64,000 bases of DNA from Lepraria neglecta (lineage: Eukaryota; Ascomycota; Lecanoromycetes; Lecanorales; Stereocaulaceae), in assembly GCA_033220425.1 (NCBI GenBank), contig CM065648.1:3286001-3350000 (forward strand), given 5' to 3'. This document shows, one piece after another, positions 34,122 through 43,720 of this stretch. Each line of letters starts with the position of its first letter. The stretch's first letter is position 1. Made by a program: the position numbers and the translations under genes. The notes beneath the pieces were generated by a model. The model saw only the letters and a program-made list of their open reading frames with translations, ran no database searches and had not been told where the DNA came from.

Positions 34122-35744
34122 ATGGTCGGACTAGGACCAAGGCGGCAGCCTTCCCGCAAGGGTGCGTCCTCCCACACGATGCGTCGCTCAAATCACTGAT
34201 GGGAAGTAGGGTCAATGGCCGATGTGCCTGACGATCTCCTCGAACAGATCAGATACTTGGAGAGGATCTTCACAGTAGACCAGGCAAAGCTGAAGGAGGT
34301 GACCAAACACTTCATTAAGGAACTGGAAAAGGGCAAGTCATCTATCCCTTCCACTGGTGACGAGATCGCTAACACCCGAATAGGCCTCAGCGTCGAAGGT
34401 GGAAGCATTGTCAGTGCAGCTACAAATTCCAATTGAACAAACCATTGACAGAGTTTACAGCCAATGAACCCAACATGGGTCATGGGATTCCCTGATGGTT
34501 ACGAAACTGGATCCTACCTTGCTCTCGACATGGGAGGAACCAATCTCCGTGTCTGCGAGATCATCCTACTCGAAGAAAAGGGCGAATTCGACATCATACA
34601 ATCAAAATACCGGATGCCCGACGAATTGAAAACGGGCGAATCTGAAGAGCTGTGGGAATACATTGCAGACTGTATTCAACAATTCATCGAATACCACCAC
34701 GAAGTCGAAGACTTGGAGAAATTAGACAAGATTCCTCTCGGCTTCACGTTCTCCTTCCCAGCGACTCAAACGTATATAGATAATGGCGTTCTCCAACGCT
34801 GGACCAAAGGCTTCGACATCTCAGGTGTCGAAGGCAAGGACGTTGCGCCGCTCTTCGAAGCAGCCATTGCCAAACGAAAATTGCCCATCCGGCTCAGTGC
34901 CCTGATAAATGACACCACGGGAACGCTTATCGCCTCAGCATATACAGATGACACTATGAAGATTGGCTGCATCTTCGGCACAGGCTGCAACGCTGCGTAC
35001 ATGGAGAATTGCGGCTCCGTACCCAAGATTGCCTCCTACAATCTGCCTCCTGACATGCCCATTGCCATCAACTGCGAATACGGCGCCTTCGATAACGAAC
35101 ACTACGTCCTCCCTCGCACACCATACGACATCGTCATTGATGAGGACTCCCCTCGCCCTGGTCAACAAGCCTTCGAGAAGATGATAGCAGGGCTGTACCT
35201 CGGCGAACTCTTCCGCCTCGTGCTGGTAGATTTGCACGACAATAAAAGCTGCAAAGTCTTCCAAGGCCAAGATATCAGCAAATTGCGAAAAGCATATACC
35301 CTCGACTCCTCCTTCCTCTCTATGATCGAAGAAGACCCATTTGAGAACTTGTCAGAAACGGGCGATCTCTTCCGCCGAGAATTGGGCATTACAACAAACA
35401 AGCCTGAACTCGAACTCTGTCGCCGCCTGGCCGAGCTCATTGGTACCCGAGCTGCTCGTCTCTCTGCCTGCGGCGTCGCTGCTATCTGCACGAAAAAAAA
35501 TATAAAGTCCTGTCACGTGGGCGCTGATGGTAGTGTTTTCAACAAGTACCCTCATTTCAAAGCCCGAGGAGCGGTGGCATTGAGAGAAATCCTCGACTGG
35601 GAGAAGGGCCAGAAGGATCCAATTAGTATCCTGGCTGCCGAGGATGGAAGTGGTGTTGGAGCAGCCCTCATCGCTGCACTCACGATCAAGAGAGTCAAGG
35701 AGGGCAATTTGGCTGGTATTAGGAATGTGGAGGGGATGATATAG
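34122..35744 (+). CDS. hxkA: Hexokinase
   Basis: Four exons (34122-34161, 34210-34332, 34384-34409, 34461-35744) encode 490 residues. The enzyme phosphorylates glucose and fructose with ATP at the first step of glycolysis. The spliced N-terminus reads MVGLGPRRQPSRKGSMADVP and then KGLSVEGGSIPMNPTWVMGF, very like ascomycete hexokinase A. Phosphate-1 loop DMGGTNLRV is at residues 86-94, and the sugar-binding hexokinase signature LGFTFSFP at 156-163. The third exon is only 26 nt. The second intron begins with GC (GCAAGT) instead of GT, has a GCTAAC branch and ends in TAG. That splice is required to give the family sequence KGLSVEGG. The fungal GLK branch is less likely given the N-terminus. Confidence 0.95.
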
Positions 35745-36738
35745 GTATTGAGCCAGAAACATAGAGTGAAATGATGTTGATGACCTTGGAGTGCCGGATA
35801 GATATATAGACTCGTTCACAAATGACCCCAATCTGCTGTAATTCTGGAGGATTTTTACCCTCCGACTCTGCCCTGCTTTCTCAAATCGAGAGAGGTTGAC
35901 TACCTTGCTGTTCTTCAAGCAAAAAGTTGCTCATCTTTCTGCTCTCTCGAGCAGAGACACTTTACTTTTCCGCTTTCAGTGAGCAAAAGTGTGCAGACTC
36001 TCTGCTCCATTCCGTCAATGCGCCGTTTGCTACCTACTTTGTCATGGCAAAATGAGGACCACAAATCCCAAAAGGTAGAGATTGAGGAACCTCGTACTGG
36101 TATGGTGCTCCAAATACTTTAAATCTTTTGCTATCAATCGTAAGTACCTCGTGGTGCTCCGTATAGAGTCTCGGTCTCCACAAAAAAGGATGTAGAAGGG
36201 TTCACACCCCCAACCGGCCAGCCTTGTAGGGCTGCCGCCCGGAATTATCGCTATTTCTGCTCCAGGGTATAACGCTAGGGCTCTCCTAGGGGCGCAGACA
36301 GCGAAAATTTGCAGAGCTCTACAATTCACCAACCAGGCAAATTTCGACGAAAGATTCCGTATCAACCTTTTAGAGACGTACAAAATCCACAATTCTATAC
36401 GCAAAAATATATTGTCAAATTTCGTATCTGTGGAGTTAGAGCAAGGTGAACGGTTGGGGGGTGAACCCTTCTAACCCTAATCGATAAGCGCGGAGATCAG
36501 TCCGAGTTACCCCATGACTTTATCCCCTCCATGCACGAACCACACATCATACTTCCCTTGCATCTCGTCCTCCTCCCTTTACATCACCACCATGGGTCTG
36601 CCATTGACGATGCGGAGGACACACGACGTCTTCTGAGCCTAGCGACTCTTTGCCCTCTACTATATACCCTCCTACGAGCAGCACTACAAACAGCGAACTT
36701 CTCCGAATAACCCTCCCCCACCTCCCTCAATCCTCAAC
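35745..36738. other. Intergenic region holding a MITE-like element
   Basis: About 1 kb between hexokinase and the Yippee-domain gene. The only structured part is the inverted-repeat element at 36195-36471. A GCTCTCTCGAGC-type self-complementary spot lies near 35940. No gene was supported. Confidence 0.55.
36195..36471. mobile_element. Short MITE-like element with terminal inverted repeats and TA target sites
   Basis: Left end 36195-36216 begins GAAGGGTTCAC and ends CCCCAACCG. The right end 36451-36471 is its reverse complement except for one missing base. Both ends are directly flanked by TA (36193-36194 and 36472-36473), the target duplication of Tc1/mariner elements. The 277-bp body has no open frame of interest. 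It is therefore a non-autonomous element. Subterminal identity fades after the terminal 21-22 bp apart from a CCTTG pentamer on each side. Confidence 0.7.
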
Positions 36739-37449
36739 ATGTTCATTCGGTCCTCTTCCCTAACCCTCTTCCCAATATACCTGCTCCCTTCCATACCCTT
36801 CCGCCGGCGCAAAGCCAGCAGGGACTCCACCGACTCCACAGACAGTACAAACACTTCCGAGCCCCCCTACCTCTCGGGCCATACATCCCACCTCCGCTGC
36901 GCCAAATGTTCTACCGACATCTGTCTTACCAGCCAAATAATCAGCAAAGGCTTCACCGGCCGGCACGGGCGCGCATATCTCGTCTCCCCTTCGCCTTCTA
37001 AATACCCCACCATCCTGCCCTCTTCAGTTGTGGGCCGCAACTCCACCCCCTCCCTCCCAAACACCAAAACCGACGCGCCTAGTTCTCGACAATTGGTGAC
37101 AGGAATACATACTGTAGCGGATGTTAGGTGCGTGATGTGCACGAGCATGCTGGGCTGGAAATACGAGGGTGCGGAGGAGGAGAGCCAGAAGTATAAGGTG
37201 GGCAAGTATATTTTGGAGACGAAGATGGTTTGTGAGAGTAGTAATTGGGAGCTGGAAGAGAGGGAGATGCCGCCTTTGATGTTGGATGGTGGTGGTGGTG
37301 GGGGCAGTGGGGAGGTCGAGTTTGATAGTCAGGATGAGGATGAGTGCGAGGATTTGTTTGCTGGGATTTGGAGTCGGGAGTTGGCGGGACGGAGGAGGGA
37401 GAGGAGGGCGTTTAGGATGGCGAAGGGCGAGGGTGCGGTAGAGGGGTAG
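36739..37449 (+). CDS. Yippee/Mis18-domain zinc-binding protein
   Basis: A single 236-codon frame. Two CxxC pairs form the expected zinc site: C54/C57 in LRCAKCSTDICL and C131/C134 in VRCVMCTSMLGWKYE. Between them lie ISKGFTGRHGRAYLV and the loop before TGIHTVADVRC, and after them KYKVGKYILE; together these are the hallmark of Yippee proteins (yeast Moh1, human YPEL). The N-terminal Arg/Ser/Thr-rich stretch and the acidic, Gly-rich C-terminal tail are typical fungal extensions. The molecular role of the family is poorly known; yeast Moh1 is linked to stationary phase. Strong family call, weak functional call. Confidence 0.88.
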   Translation: MFIRSSSLTLFPIYLLPSIPFRRRKASRDSTDSTDSTNTSEPPYLSGHTSHLRCAKCSTDICLTSQIISKGFTGRHGRAYLVSPSPSKYPTILPSSVVGRNSTPSLPNTKTDAPSSRQLVTGIHTVADVRCVMCTSMLGWKYEGAEEESQKYKVGKYILETKMVCESSNWELEEREMPPLMLDGGGGGGSGEVEFDSQDEDECEDLFAGIWSRELAGRRRERRAFRMAKGEGAVEG

Positions 37450-37920
37450 GGATGGTGGAGGTGATGGGCGTGCTTGGAGACTGAGGGGTTTGGCTTCGAC
37501 TGTGATGAGTTTTGGCGATTGGTTGCATTGCGAGGCACGGGTGATGGAAGGCTTTTGGAAGATTGATGGGCTTTGGCGCAATTGGATTTGCATTTGGCGT
37601 TGGTGCATGGAGCTGCGATCGTTGCTAAATACCCACTCTGCGATATAATACCCTTATAGTCACGATATCTAATGAATGCCTTATCACGAAAGTTATTGGT
37701 CTCTAAGTTTCTGTCAGCGTGTGAATGCATAGCTTGCTATCTCAAAATCTGTACAATTCCTTCTCGGAGAGCCCATACTCTCGTAGCAAGGACGTTGGTA
37801 TCATGCAAAGAAAGCCATCCCTGTGTCCAACGCTCTCCCTCCTTTGCTAAGAAGCCTCCGTCGAACGCCATATGCAAATTCATACCTCGAAACCAGCCCA
37901 CAGACTTATGCTTAGTCGAG
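37450..37920. other. Intergenic region between convergent genes
   Basis: 3' flanks of the Yippee gene and the histone chaperone gene. No gene or notable motif was seen. Confidence 0.5.
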
Positions 37921-39400
37921 TCAATCAACACCATCCGTGATCTTCGCCTTCTTCCGCATCCCCACCTCCTCAACTTCCTCCGAGAGTTCGACTTTCCTCT
38001 TACCATTAGCCTGAACCTCAGTTTCTGCAGGCTTCTTCCGCTTGACTAGATTAGTTAAATCTGTCGCGCCTTTAGATGCTTCTTCTAGCCTCGCCTTCTG
38101 GGCCGCTGGAGACTCGCCAAAAATAGATCCGAGAATACCGCTGAGAGGGTTCGAGCCATCAAGTGTTCCCATGCCGGTTGGGTCGTTGAGCGAGACGGGA
38201 GGTTGGCGGAGGTCCACGAGCTTGGAATTGTCAGCAGCTATACATAAATAAAGAACCGTATGCGGTACTAACCCTCTGCTCCATCTCCTTGACCATCTCC
38301 CTCACATCATCAATATTCTTCTTCGTAACCTTAGGCTTCTCAGCATCTCCATTCGCCTCATGATCACCGTCCTGCGAATTGACCTCTTCCTTCCGTATCC
38401 TCATCTTACAACTTGCAATCGCCGCCTCCATCTCCTGCACCGCTTCTTCCCTCATCGCTTCATCAACCACTGCTTCCGTGCCAGCCTCCACTTCGCCATT
38501 GGCATTCTTCTGCTGCGTCACGGATGAGAATTCCAGAGCTAAGGAAAGCATATAGTGCGCCTCCGCCACTAGGTTTGATTCTTGTGGGAATAGCGCTTTC
38601 TTTAATTCGAGGGCGGATCTGCAATCCTCAACGGCAATGGGAAAGCGTTCGCCTTCTAATGATATCTCGGCTTGGAGGTTATAGGTGTCTGCTAGACGTT
38701 CTTTGAGTTGTCGGACTTCTTGTGATTCGTCTTTTGCTTTGCCTTTGCCGCTGGTGTTCTCGACTTCTTCGATCTTCTTTAGAAGTAGCACTCGCGCCAG
38801 ATCGAGGACCTCGTAAGCATCGACAAAATCGTCTTCTTCGTCTGCTTCTTCTGCACCCTCTCCGTCTTCTTCGGCGCCCTCTTCTTCATCATCGGTTGTG
38901 TCCCAATTCTCGTCGCCCGTAAACTGGAAATATGGCTTGCTTGCTTTATCTGCGTCCGTCTCTGGTACGATGGGCCCATCTTTTTCTTCAACAACTTTTG
39001 TCACGACCTCCTCAGCTATCCTCTTCTCCGGGTCCTCTATCTCCCTAACGACTTTTTCCTTCTTCTGCTTCTTACTACTTGACTTCTTCGATCCCTCCTC
39101 GCGCTTCTCCCCAGCTACCTTCGAGCCCAGCACGTCGCTGTTCTTCACCGCTACGTGATAGAGGCATCGCCCGTACGCGTAGAGTAGATCTGCGTTCTCT
39201 GGTGACATTTCGCCATTGATCTCGGCCTGTAGCTCCGTGGCTTGCGAGTATAACTCTGCGGCGGCATTGTAATCTTTGACTGAGTATTTGAGAGTCGCTT
39301 GGGCCGTGAGGTCTTTGAGCTGGACCATGCTGTGTTCTTTGATCTCTGCACTAGTAGCTCTGTTCGGTGAATCTGGTAGGACTTCTACAATATCCACCAT
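37921..39400 (-). CDS. NASP/Sim3/Hif1-type histone H3 chaperone
   Basis: Two exons (38273-39400 and 37921-38220), 52-nt intron with a GCTGAC branch, 475 residues. NASP-family proteins bind histone H3-H4 (and CENP-A in fission yeast Sim3) and hand it on for nucleosome assembly. Visible parts: a first TPR (YSVKDYNAAAELYSQATEL followed by LLYAYGRCLYHVAV), a Lys/Glu-rich insert, and a long acidic run (EEEGAEEDGEGAEEADEEDD) that interrupts a TPR as in NASP. Then comes the SHNi-TPR part (AEISLEGERFPIAVEDCRSA, LVAEAHYMLSLALEF) and a C-terminal helix. The tail carries KRKKPAE and KRKVELSEE, likely nuclear localisation signals. Which of the yeast names fits cannot be settled by sequence alone. Confidence 0.9.
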
Positions 39401-39801
39401 GGTGAATTAATGTAGGCTTGCTCTTTAGGTGTAAAACTGGCAGGTAAGCAGGGTGTTGGTGCACGGTGTTGGGAGGAAAGTGGCAGTGAATGCTCTAATC
39501 ATGAGAATTGGGTTATGTTATGAGCCACTGAGGAACAACACGTTTTGATGTGATGAGCTCAAGATAAGGTAAAGAGACGTTGCACTCAATCAATATCTTC
39601 GCGAACACCATTTTACGGGTAAACCTCGGCAAAGCGCGCGACGGGAAAGGACGCGGATATTTTGCGTGCAGGTTAGAACACGTCCGACTTGGGAAGGTCT
39701 TTAACACTCTACAAGTGGAATTGACCTAAACGTATTGATCCGTAATTTTGAGTACTATCTGATATGGTTTGCCTAGAAGCCTCGTTGAACTACGTATCTA
39801 A
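39401..39801. other. Intergenic region
   Basis: 5' flank of the histone chaperone gene running into an ankyrin relic. No gene seen. Confidence 0.5.
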
Positions 39802-40295
39802 GGGCATCCGCAAATAGTGCAGCTACTCCTCACGAATGGGGCTGAGGTCAACATCCAAGATGGTAGTGGGCTATCGTGGGTCGCCCGGCGCGAGAAGGCA
39901 ATGGAACAGGGGGCTTGGACCAAAGTGATCCAGCTTCTGATTGACAAGGGAGCTGACCTCGAAAGCAAGAGCGGTGGCGGGTGGACTCCAGCGATGGAAG
40001 CCTCCGATACGAGAAAGGGGCAGTGATCGCATTTCTTGCAGAGGAGGGCTCCGATTACAGTGCCAAGAGACATGACGGATAAACTCCATACCATATGGCA
40101 CTGGAACGTCGGATTCCAAAACCCGCTTTCCGTCTCATCGCGTCGAAGTACTATGCAAGAACTAATCGTCCGGGTGCTCACTTCCCCAAACGTCGTACAA
40201 AAGTCACGTTCGAGGTCGATTCAGATTGGGCATTGCTATATCTAGGCTCCGCATACGCATATTTCGAGCATGAGGAGCCTGTACCACGGAATTAA
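39802..40295 (+). pseudogene. Ankyrin-repeat gene relic
   Basis: Two ankyrin units are readable: GHPQIVQLLLTNGAEVNIQD followed by VIQLLIDKGADLESKSGGGW and TPAMEAS. The first frame stops at TGA near 40024. Shifting one base resumes with AVIAFLAEEGSDYSAKRHDG, then TAA, then a further in-frame stretch (MALERRIPKPAFRLIASKYY) to 40295. Upstream, a TAA precedes the first unit and no start was found. Truncation, a frameshift and an internal stop make this a fragment of a larger ankyrin protein. Confidence 0.75.
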
Positions 40296-40980
40296 TAACG
40301 GTACATCAGCGGTTCATTGAAGTCAAACGGCCCCCGGAAATTAGAACGAAATTCTACAAATTCACCTATGTCTGCTACATCTGGTACCAAACAAATGTAG
40401 TCAGTTTCTCAACCGGGCACGGGAGTTTGGGTACGACCAATAAAAGTGGTAATTCAAGGGTGAAAGCCAAATTCTCATATAATTCCTGTGGGATAGAACC
40501 TGTAAATATCCTTCTTCCCCAATGGCTTTCTGAATTCACCCTGTACCAGCTCCGTAAAATGGTCTATGGTGCAGCGAACTGGCATGGATTGAGCTGCAAG
40601 GAGGCATTAGGAAGTCAGGATTCCTCCTTCCAAAGGGTTTTTTGAAGGATTTTGGGGAGCCAAAGTTATAATGAAGAGTTTCTCGAAAACGAAGGGCTGG
40701 CTTCTGTGTACGAGGAAAACAAAGGTCCGCGTATTTTGCAACGAGACACATTGAAGTCGATTTCGGAAAGGATGGAAGCTATGTTTTTGGCAATGGTGAC
40801 GTGATGTATACCTCAGAAACAGAATAGAATTCAATCTCATCCACATTCTGCCTTAAATGTCAATCTAATCGTACAAGCAAAACAAAACAGACGGTTTTCA
40901 ATCTGAAAGAGAGCTTGAGAGCTTGAGAGGGCAAGTATCCACTACCACTACGGGCTTGTTTACGGAAGGATAGGAAGACC
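40296..40980. other. Unassigned accessory sequence
   Basis: AT-rich sequence with short frames on both strands (up to 79 codons) but no family motif. It may hold further decayed coding remnants. Confidence 0.4.
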
Positions 40981-42288
40981 TCATCGTGGGCAAACGACAG
41001 TATAATCGCCCTCCAAATTCCCTCCATTCTGGCTGATCTGCGATTGACAAAATCTGAACGCCTGAGAAGGACCGTTGCCACAAGCATACGTAGCTAACCA
41101 GCAAAGGAACGTGGGCGTAAAGGAGATAAAAGCGGTAGTGCCAACCTGCTAGCCCACGTTGTTTGTGATCTGAACGGTGGTGCTGATGGTAATTTCCGTA
41201 CTAGTGGAAGTCGCTGCAGAAGTGGCAAGACCTTGTTCAAAAGTATAGCTAGAACCGACAGCAACAATAAAATTGACACCGGCTGCCACAGTGGCGCTTG
41301 TGCCTGTGCTGGTCGTAATGGTTTGGCCTTGGGAGCTTGTGAAGGATGTTCCTATGGTAACACCGTGATTGATTGAGAAGGAGCAGTCACCACTGCTGCA
41401 GGTCTGTGGGTTGGCGACTAGGAGCTGCTGGCCTGCTTCAGGGAAAGGATCGCCAGAGAGCTCTATTTTGCATTGGCTAGGATCGATGCCGTTGTCTTGT
41501 CGGCGCTCCAAGGCTTTGGGCTCAGCAGCTTTTCCTGTAAACGAATTGCTGGTTCGTTTTGCCACCTTTTCACATTGTCTTAGCCAAGATTATCGTGGAT
41601 GGGGCTGCTACTCACTAGCGAAGTTTTCTCAGTATCTAGATCTCTGCGAGAAGATGTCGAGAGGCCTGCTTCTTCGACCTGTTATAGCGCTCAGTCCCAT
41701 TTGCGATTTACAAAGAATGTAGCATTTCTCAAAGAATCTCTTTTGTAAAGCGCAGCATTACCACCACTTAGTGGTGTACAATCGCCAACGCCACAGCAAA
41801 ACGTGGATGATATGTCCGCGCCAGCCTATCCTCTCACATTAGCTTGACAGCCCTACTGCATCTGATCATTTGGGTGACGGCGGCGCTTATAGGGATGCTT
41901 GAAAAGTAACAGCCAGCATTTTTCGCAACGACAATGACGTTTCCCGGCGGAGCTGCGAAATCAAGCGAGCCACAACTTCCCTGAGAGTAAGGTCCCATAA
42001 TCCCAACGCGACACCCAGGACCTGGTCGTCCGATTTGCCAATAGACATTGTATCCAGAGCCAGTTTTGGATTCAGTTCCTGGGAAGTTTGGATTGCTGTA
42101 GCGGGAAACCGAGGGCCATCCGTTGACGTTGTCGAAGTAGGAGACGTCTTCAGGGTGCCACCTATAGTGATGTTGGTGATGGGCTCAGTACATTGTGCAT
42201 CAGTGTAAGGCACTATTGCTTGAGAGAGTACTTTGCCGGCGAGGCCCAGGAGGGTTATCCCAACACCAAAGGGATTTGAGAAGCACAT
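40981..42288 (-). pseudogene. Broken gene for a secreted, Cys-containing protein
   Basis: ATG at 42288 opens a signal peptide (VGITLLGLAGKVLSQA) and continues YTDAQCTEPITNITIGGTL. There the evident coding frame shifts by one base (near 42150) to EDVSYFDNVNGWPSVSRY and on through CRVGIMGPYSQGSCGSLDF and NVIVVAKNAGCYFSSIP. After a presumed intron the frame resumes near 41695 with EEAGLSTSSRRDL, passes a clean 51-nt intron (GTGAGT...AAAG) to VAKRTSNSFTGKAAEP, and runs through DCSFSINHGVTIGTSF and TVQITNNVG. It then meets TAG at 41149-41151. The same frame continues beyond the stop with QVGTTAFISFTPTFLCWLAT to TGA at 40981. The frameshift plus the internal TAG suggest a recent pseudogene. Whether the two halves were one gene or two adjacent genes is uncertain. 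The family is not recognised. Confidence 0.6.
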
Positions 42289-43720
42289 TACGAAGCCCGA
42301 CGTGGAAAGAAAGATGAATGTATGTTAGATTTTGTGGGGACAACTCAGGGCTGATAGAATGCTTTTGTTGTTGAAAAATTGCGATTTGAAACCATGGACT
42401 GAGCTTCTTATATACCTAAGTCAATGTATTTAATGTTGGATTATCGGCGCCATAATCACAAGCAGTTCCTTATCTCTTTGTGATGACCATGGACCAACAG
42501 TGCATACTTGGATCTTTAACTATTCTATCCGCCAACTGTTATGTTTCACGTCACTGTATCTGTTGGTCTCTCTGAACGGGACTGGCTCGTGAGGCTGTAG
42601 ATCCTAATTATAAGTATGTCCGGATACGCTCGGAAAGATAGAAGGATCGAAGGCGATCTTATTGAAGGGGCTACAATTTCATGCTTCAGACATATCCAAA
42701 TCTCGCTTCTCAATGCCGGCTTATGCACTCACCGAAGGGGAAAGAACCCCATGCTCAGTGAGCACTCTTTTTCTAACACCACTTATATTTGGAATGCCAT
42801 TTGAACTCTCGTTGCGTGGGATTTCCGGGTATGGAAGGTTGCTAGTCTTGGAAAACGTGAGCAAGCCCATTACAGCAAATGACATGGCTGAGGCGATGAC
42901 AGGTCCACCACTATGAGTTGATTCCTAATACAAGAAATGAGACACAAACTTCGAACACATGCCCGTGCTACTGAAACATCAAGATTCGTCATCAAACAAC
43001 GCTGATTGATACCGTGCTGCGGCCAAAACGGCGCTGTCCTGACTTATGTTTTTGATTTTTGATTTGGCTATTCGGCATCGTTTCATCAAACCCTGAATGG
43101 TTCGTGTCCCTTTTCCATCATGACTGGTGACTTTTTCAGGAGATCCATAATAAATCATGACATCACAATGCTATGACGATGGCAATTATTGGCAACTAAA
43201 GAATGTGTTTGCTATGTTGTCATTTTTTGATACCAGCTGTAGGCTTGAGCGGCGCGGAATTGCAGATACCAGGTACGAGAATAGGTTAGGCAACCCGTAT
43301 GCCATGGATTACTCTATGGTGCCTCGTAGGGAAGAATCCGTAAGACTCGTTGGCGCCTAGTTCTCACTCAGCACAAGTTTCGGGAGTTGTCAAACTGAGG
43401 TTGAAATGAAAGGGTGAAGTTTCGGTAGATATTATTCCCAGAAAGCCTTGGCAAATGAAAGTCAGTGGAAGATTTCCCCTGCTCTCTCATTCGACTTCAC
43501 ATGGCACGCGGTCAAACCAAGTCAGGCATCATTTACAGTGGACGACAACCTTCAAGGCCAGAGGACCAAGGTAGTGTGCTCGCTATTAGTACTCTGTGCT
43601 TGAGCTGACCGTCCTCAGGGAAGTGGCCCCAAGGCATCGAAAGACAACCACCTGTTCGCAGGAGCGCACGCCTGCAAGCAATACAACAATCTTGCAAGCA
43701 ACCCATATCTAAAAGTAATC
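42289..43720. other. Intergenic, accessory region
   Basis: 1.4 kb without a supported gene. It includes the promoter of the secreted-protein relic. Small frames at 42662-42916 and 43157-43360 (84 and 67 codons) show no motif and no splice partners. Confidence 0.5.
42407..42414 (-). promoter_or_regulatory. TATA box of the secreted-protein relic
   Basis: Minus-strand TATATAAG lies about 120 bp before the ATG at 42288, a normal fungal spacing. It indicates that the now-broken gene once had its own promoter. Confidence 0.5.

Noticed and set aside
36180-36480. Possible tRNA or small RNA at the GGGTTCAC element
   Set aside because: The paired sequences are 230 bp apart and flanked by TA target sites, which fits a transposon end and not a tRNA; no cloverleaf was found. 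No tRNA, rRNA or CRISPR-like array was seen anywhere in the window.
42616-43360. Small plus-strand frames upstream of the DUF7924 gene
   Set aside because: Short, no motif, no codon pattern like the neighbouring genes.
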